A stretch of DNA of 64,000 nucleotides from an uncultured Clostridia bacterium (GTDB lineage: Bacteria; Bacillota; Clostridia; Christensenellales; QALW01), in contig CAKSKV010000003.1 of the NCBI GenBank assembly GCA_934465535.1, forward strand, positions 62,001 to 126,000. The letters run 5' to 3'. Position 1 is the stretch's first letter; each line of letters starts with the position of its first letter. Below are positions 61,820 to 64,000 of the stretch, in pieces. The notes beneath the pieces are model-generated. The model was not told the origin of the DNA. It ran no database searches and was given only the letters and a program-made list of their open reading frames with translations. Position numbers and translations under genes: made by a program.

Positions 61820-62064
61820 AAATTATATTCTTCCTTTCTTTATTCGGCTTTCCGCCGCCCGGATACACCGCGTATCCGGCTGTTTTTTCTTTCCCGTGTC
61901 CTTTTTTCGCTCTTCAGTGCATCACGCAGGCTCTTTTGCCCTTGTCGCAGCACCACCCGGGCGCGGCCGGCGCTGCGCGCCGTCCCCCTGCCTCAGGCAG
62001 GGCCGGGGCCCTTCGGCCCCTCGCCGCGCCGCCGCCCGCAGCTTTTCTTCTCTCAAAAGCAGCC
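61820..62064 (-). other. Gap between scaffold and capsid genes with GC-rich hairpins
   Basis: 245 bases without a gene. It contains GGGGCC-GAAG-GGCCCC and a nearby CCTGCCTGAGGCAGG hairpin (about 61985-62025), which could stabilise the capsid mRNA or act in partial termination. No promoter was placed. Confidence 0.5.
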
Positions 62065-62604
62065 CTATCGCGCCGCCCCCGCCTTGCAAAGCCCCCTTGT
62101 CATCTCACCCGCATCCTGAAGCGAGCGCGCACGGTTTGCCTCCCTCACCGGCGCATATCCGCCCGCCAGCATCTTCGGCGCACTCATGTGCCGCATCTGC
62201 TCCAGATATTCCGCTATCACCGCGCTTCGTATCCGCTCCTCCAGCACGCACCGCTTTATAAACTCCCCGTCCTTAAGCAGCTCCTCCGGCGTTTTGCAGC
62301 TTTGCTCCAGCATCTCGGCGTACCGTCTCTCCATTTCCGCCTCCGCTCTCTCCGGCTCCGATGCAAGCACCGCCGCCTCCAGCTCCCGCCGCATTTCTTC
62401 TGCCCGCGGATGCTTCAGTATGAAGTCCTGCGTCTGCCGCCGCGCCCGCTCCGTGCGTCCCAGGCGTTCGTTCTCCCTGCCCAGCTCCGCCACCAGCTCC
62501 TTCAAACGGGCAAGCTCCGCCTCCTGCCCGCCCCTCTCCGCTTCCGCGCCGACACCCTCCGGCATTTCCGTTTTCTCCGTTTGCTTTTCCGTATCAGTTT
62601 CCAC
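62065..62604 (-). CDS. Phage scaffold protein
   Basis: A 179-residue charged, mostly helical protein: acidic N-terminus (METDTEKQTEKTEMPEG), coiled coil (AELARLKELVAELGRENERLG), a central helical region and a basic C-terminus (REANRARSLQDAGEMTRGLCKAGAAR). Size, charge pattern and position between portal and capsid genes are those of assembly scaffolds, whose basic end contacts the coat. It overlaps the portal gene by 11 bases. Confidence 0.75.
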   Translation of the reverse strand: METDTEKQTEKTEMPEGVGAEAERGGQEAELARLKELVAELGRENERLGRTERARRQTQDFILKHPRAEEMRRELEAAVLASEPERAEAEMERRYAEMLEQSCKTPEELLKDGEFIKRCVLEERIRSAVIAEYLEQMRHMSAPKMLAGGYAPVREANRARSLQDAGEMTRGLCKAGAAR

Positions 62605-64000
62605 TCTCTATCGCCTCCCTGTGCGCCGCATAATGCGCCTTTATCACCGCCGCTCTCTCCGGCTGCTCCCTCTCCAGCTTCTCAAAGCGCTCCGACAGCA
62701 TAAACCGCGCATGCTCCGCCATATGTATTTCGTGATCATCCGCCTCTCCTATCTCCGCCGGCACTATGCCCTCGTTCTCCCGCTGCGCCGCCTTGGCCTG
62801 AAGCTCCGGAAGATCATCTACATTTTCCCAGTCGCCCAGCCCCAGCGCCGCAAGCAGCCGCGGCTTCTCCTTGGGCTCCACCGCTCCCGATGCGCCGAAC
62901 ACTCCCCGCGCCATCAGGTCAAACAGCATCTGCCTGCGCTGCGTCACGCTCTGGGACAGCTCATTTTCCGTCTCGTGAACAACATCGTCGCTTGTAAGCA
63001 TGCTGGCATTAAAGCAGGCCAGCTCCACACTGCCGTTGTCCCCCGCTATCTGCATAAGCCGCGGCTGCGTGGCATACTGCCTGTACAGCCTCAGCCACAT
63101 CTTCGCCATCTCCTTTGCCGCATCCCTTATGCTCTCACTGGTCACCGCCAGCCTCGTGTTGTCCTGATCGTTAAGCAGCGACAGCGCCACGCCGCTGGTG
63201 GCCGCGCCCGAGTAGCTCCTGCGCATCATCTCGCTTACGCCGGAGATCATCTCAAACTCCTGCAAAAGCTGAGTCTCTTCCCTCGTAAATTCATTGGGAA
63301 GCTGCCCCACCGGCATCATCTGCGGCGGCGTGCTGCCCGCACGGTACACCAGTATCTTCCCCGGGCACAGCCCGTCCTGCTCGAGGGACTGCATATCCAC
63401 AGCCCCCTCCTCCACGGCTATTACGCCGAAGGCCGCCCTGTCCAGATACTCATGCTTGCGGTTCTTCACCGCATTGTATGCCCTCTGCACCGGTATGCAG
63501 CGCTGTATCACCGATGTCCCGAAAAATCCCGTCGGATCCGGCACTGCGCACTGCCTTATAAACGGCAGACACCGCGCCCCGTCCTCTCCGTTGCGGTAGG
63601 GCAGCTCCCCCTCATATACAAGCTCGCCGCCCGCCACCGTCAGCATGCGCCCGTTTTTGTATTCCGCGGAAGGCACCTCGTAATACTCCGCCACAATCGC
63701 GCAGTCCTCCCTTGCGGGCGCCCCGCTTCCGCACAGCACCCTTGCACCCTTTTCCGGCTTTGCGCGCACCCCGTAGCGGTCGTATATCTCCTCACATGGC
63801 ATTTCCACGCTGTGTATTATGCTTCTGCACCGGTCCACTCCCGGGCTTGCGCAGCTGTCCGGATATATCTCAAAGGCCGGGCATACCGTAACGGAAATAT
63901 CGCCGCAGCGCACCCCGCCGCACTCCGCCTCCGCGTCCCATGTCACCTTGTAAAACGCGCTTCCGCACAGCTCGCTCCACTGCGTCGCCTGCTTCAGCTT
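62594..64000 (-). CDS. Phage portal protein, 5' end beyond the window
   Basis: The last 468 residues of a portal protein; the reading frame continues to position 64000, so the start lies outside. Seen: KVTWDAEAECGG near the edge, FEIYPDSCASPGVDRCRSIIH, IPVQRAYNAVKNRKHEYLDRA, a Gly-rich central region, MMRRSYSGAATSGVALSLLNDQD and a long C-terminal helical tail. This pattern (FEIYPD, R-A-YN-x-x-KNRKHEYLDR, SGVA) is typical of the large portal family of short-tailed phages. The terminase should lie just beyond the edge. Confidence 0.88.
   Translation of the reverse strand, partial: KLKQATQWSELCGSAFYKVTWDAEAECGGVRCGDISVTVCPAFEIYPDSCASPGVDRCRSIIHSVEMPCEEIYDRYGVRAKPEKGARVLCGSGAPAREDCAIVAEYYEVPSAEYKNGRMLTVAGGELVYEGELPYRNGEDGARCLPFIRQCAVPDPTGFFGTSVIQRCIPVQRAYNAVKNRKHEYLDRAAFGVIAVEEGAVDMQSLEQDGLCPGKILVYRAGSTPPQMMPVGQLPNEFTREETQLLQEFEMISGVSEMMRRSYSGAATSGVALSLLNDQDNTRLAVTSESIRDAAKEMAKMWLRLYRQYATQPRLMQIAGDNGSVELACFNASMLTSDDVVHETENELSQSVTQRRQMLFDLMARGVFGASGAVEPKEKPRLLAALGLGDWENVDDLPELQAKAAQRENEGIVPAEIGEADDHEIHMAEHARFMLSERFEKLEREQPERAAVIKAHYAAHREAIESGN

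Noticed and set aside
1..64000. tRNA genes, tmRNA, CRISPR arrays, insertion sequences, integrase
   Set aside because: Looked for by eye on both strands and not found; a covariance or profile search could still reveal a missed small RNA.

Overview
The window looks like chromosome of a fairly GC-rich member of the Clostridia, probably a gut lineage. The evidence is the dnaX-ybaB-recR cluster, two T-box leaders, a small scRNA-type SRP RNA, sigma-A type promoters, strong AGGAGG-like ribosome sites, several TTG/GTG starts and many C-rich third positions. I cannot name a genus from sequence alone. Nearly everything between 1 and 25 kb is on the minus strand. No tRNA, rRNA, CRISPR array, integrase or transposase was seen.

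Layout. 0-11 kb holds information-processing genes: an aminopeptidase fragment, recR, ybaB, dnaX, rpsU, a HIT protein, a pyrophosphatase-like/Nudix fusion, then the tightly overlapping rnr-smpB-rsmE-mtaB operon, and secG. 11-18.5 kb is envelope and ion handling: a P-type ATPase, family I pyrophosphatase, a VanY-type carboxypeptidase, a class B sortase with an extra SH3 domain, and a membrane glycosyltransferase. 18.8-21.4 kb is a cysteine unit (cysE, cysS) behind a T-box leader. 21.5-25 kb is a MacB/FtsX-type ABC transporter. 25.3-26.75 kb is an AT-rich hipBA toxin-antitoxin island with two operator boxes. 26.8-31.2 kb has a membrane-anchored HTH regulator with a hyperacidic tail, a PlsY-like acyltransferase, an MGDG-synthase-like glycosyltransferase and cca. 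31.4-34.7 kb is a lipoprotein pair (parallel beta-helix protein and SGNH esterase).

35-50.7 kb is mixed: a frameshifted EamA transporter, a lipoprotein, a thioredoxin-reductase-like flavoprotein lacking the usual NADPH motif, a zinc-ribbon membrane protein, a RACo-like ASKHA ferredoxin protein, SRP RNA, a GH78 alpha-L-rhamnosidase, HU, a tandem class II aldolase, a MATE pump, and a metal-efflux unit (ArsR, separate HMA protein, P1B ATPase) with a ZIP transporter on the other strand. 50.9-53.1 kb is a DUF2089 regulator plus a large bactofilin-like beta-repeat protein. 53.5-56.6 kb is a predicted tryptophan ABC transporter (trpX-trpY-trpZ) behind a T-box with a TGG specifier.

56.7-64 kb is a compact phage head module on the minus strand: portal (cut by the window edge), scaffold, major capsid, two connector-type proteins, a large protein in the place of a tail hub, a small coiled-coil/beta protein and a LysM coiled-coil protein. 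No tape measure, tail tube, lysis or integration gene lies in the window. Its base composition resembles the host. It may be the structural end of a short-tailed prophage or a domesticated particle module; which one depends on sequence beyond position 64000.
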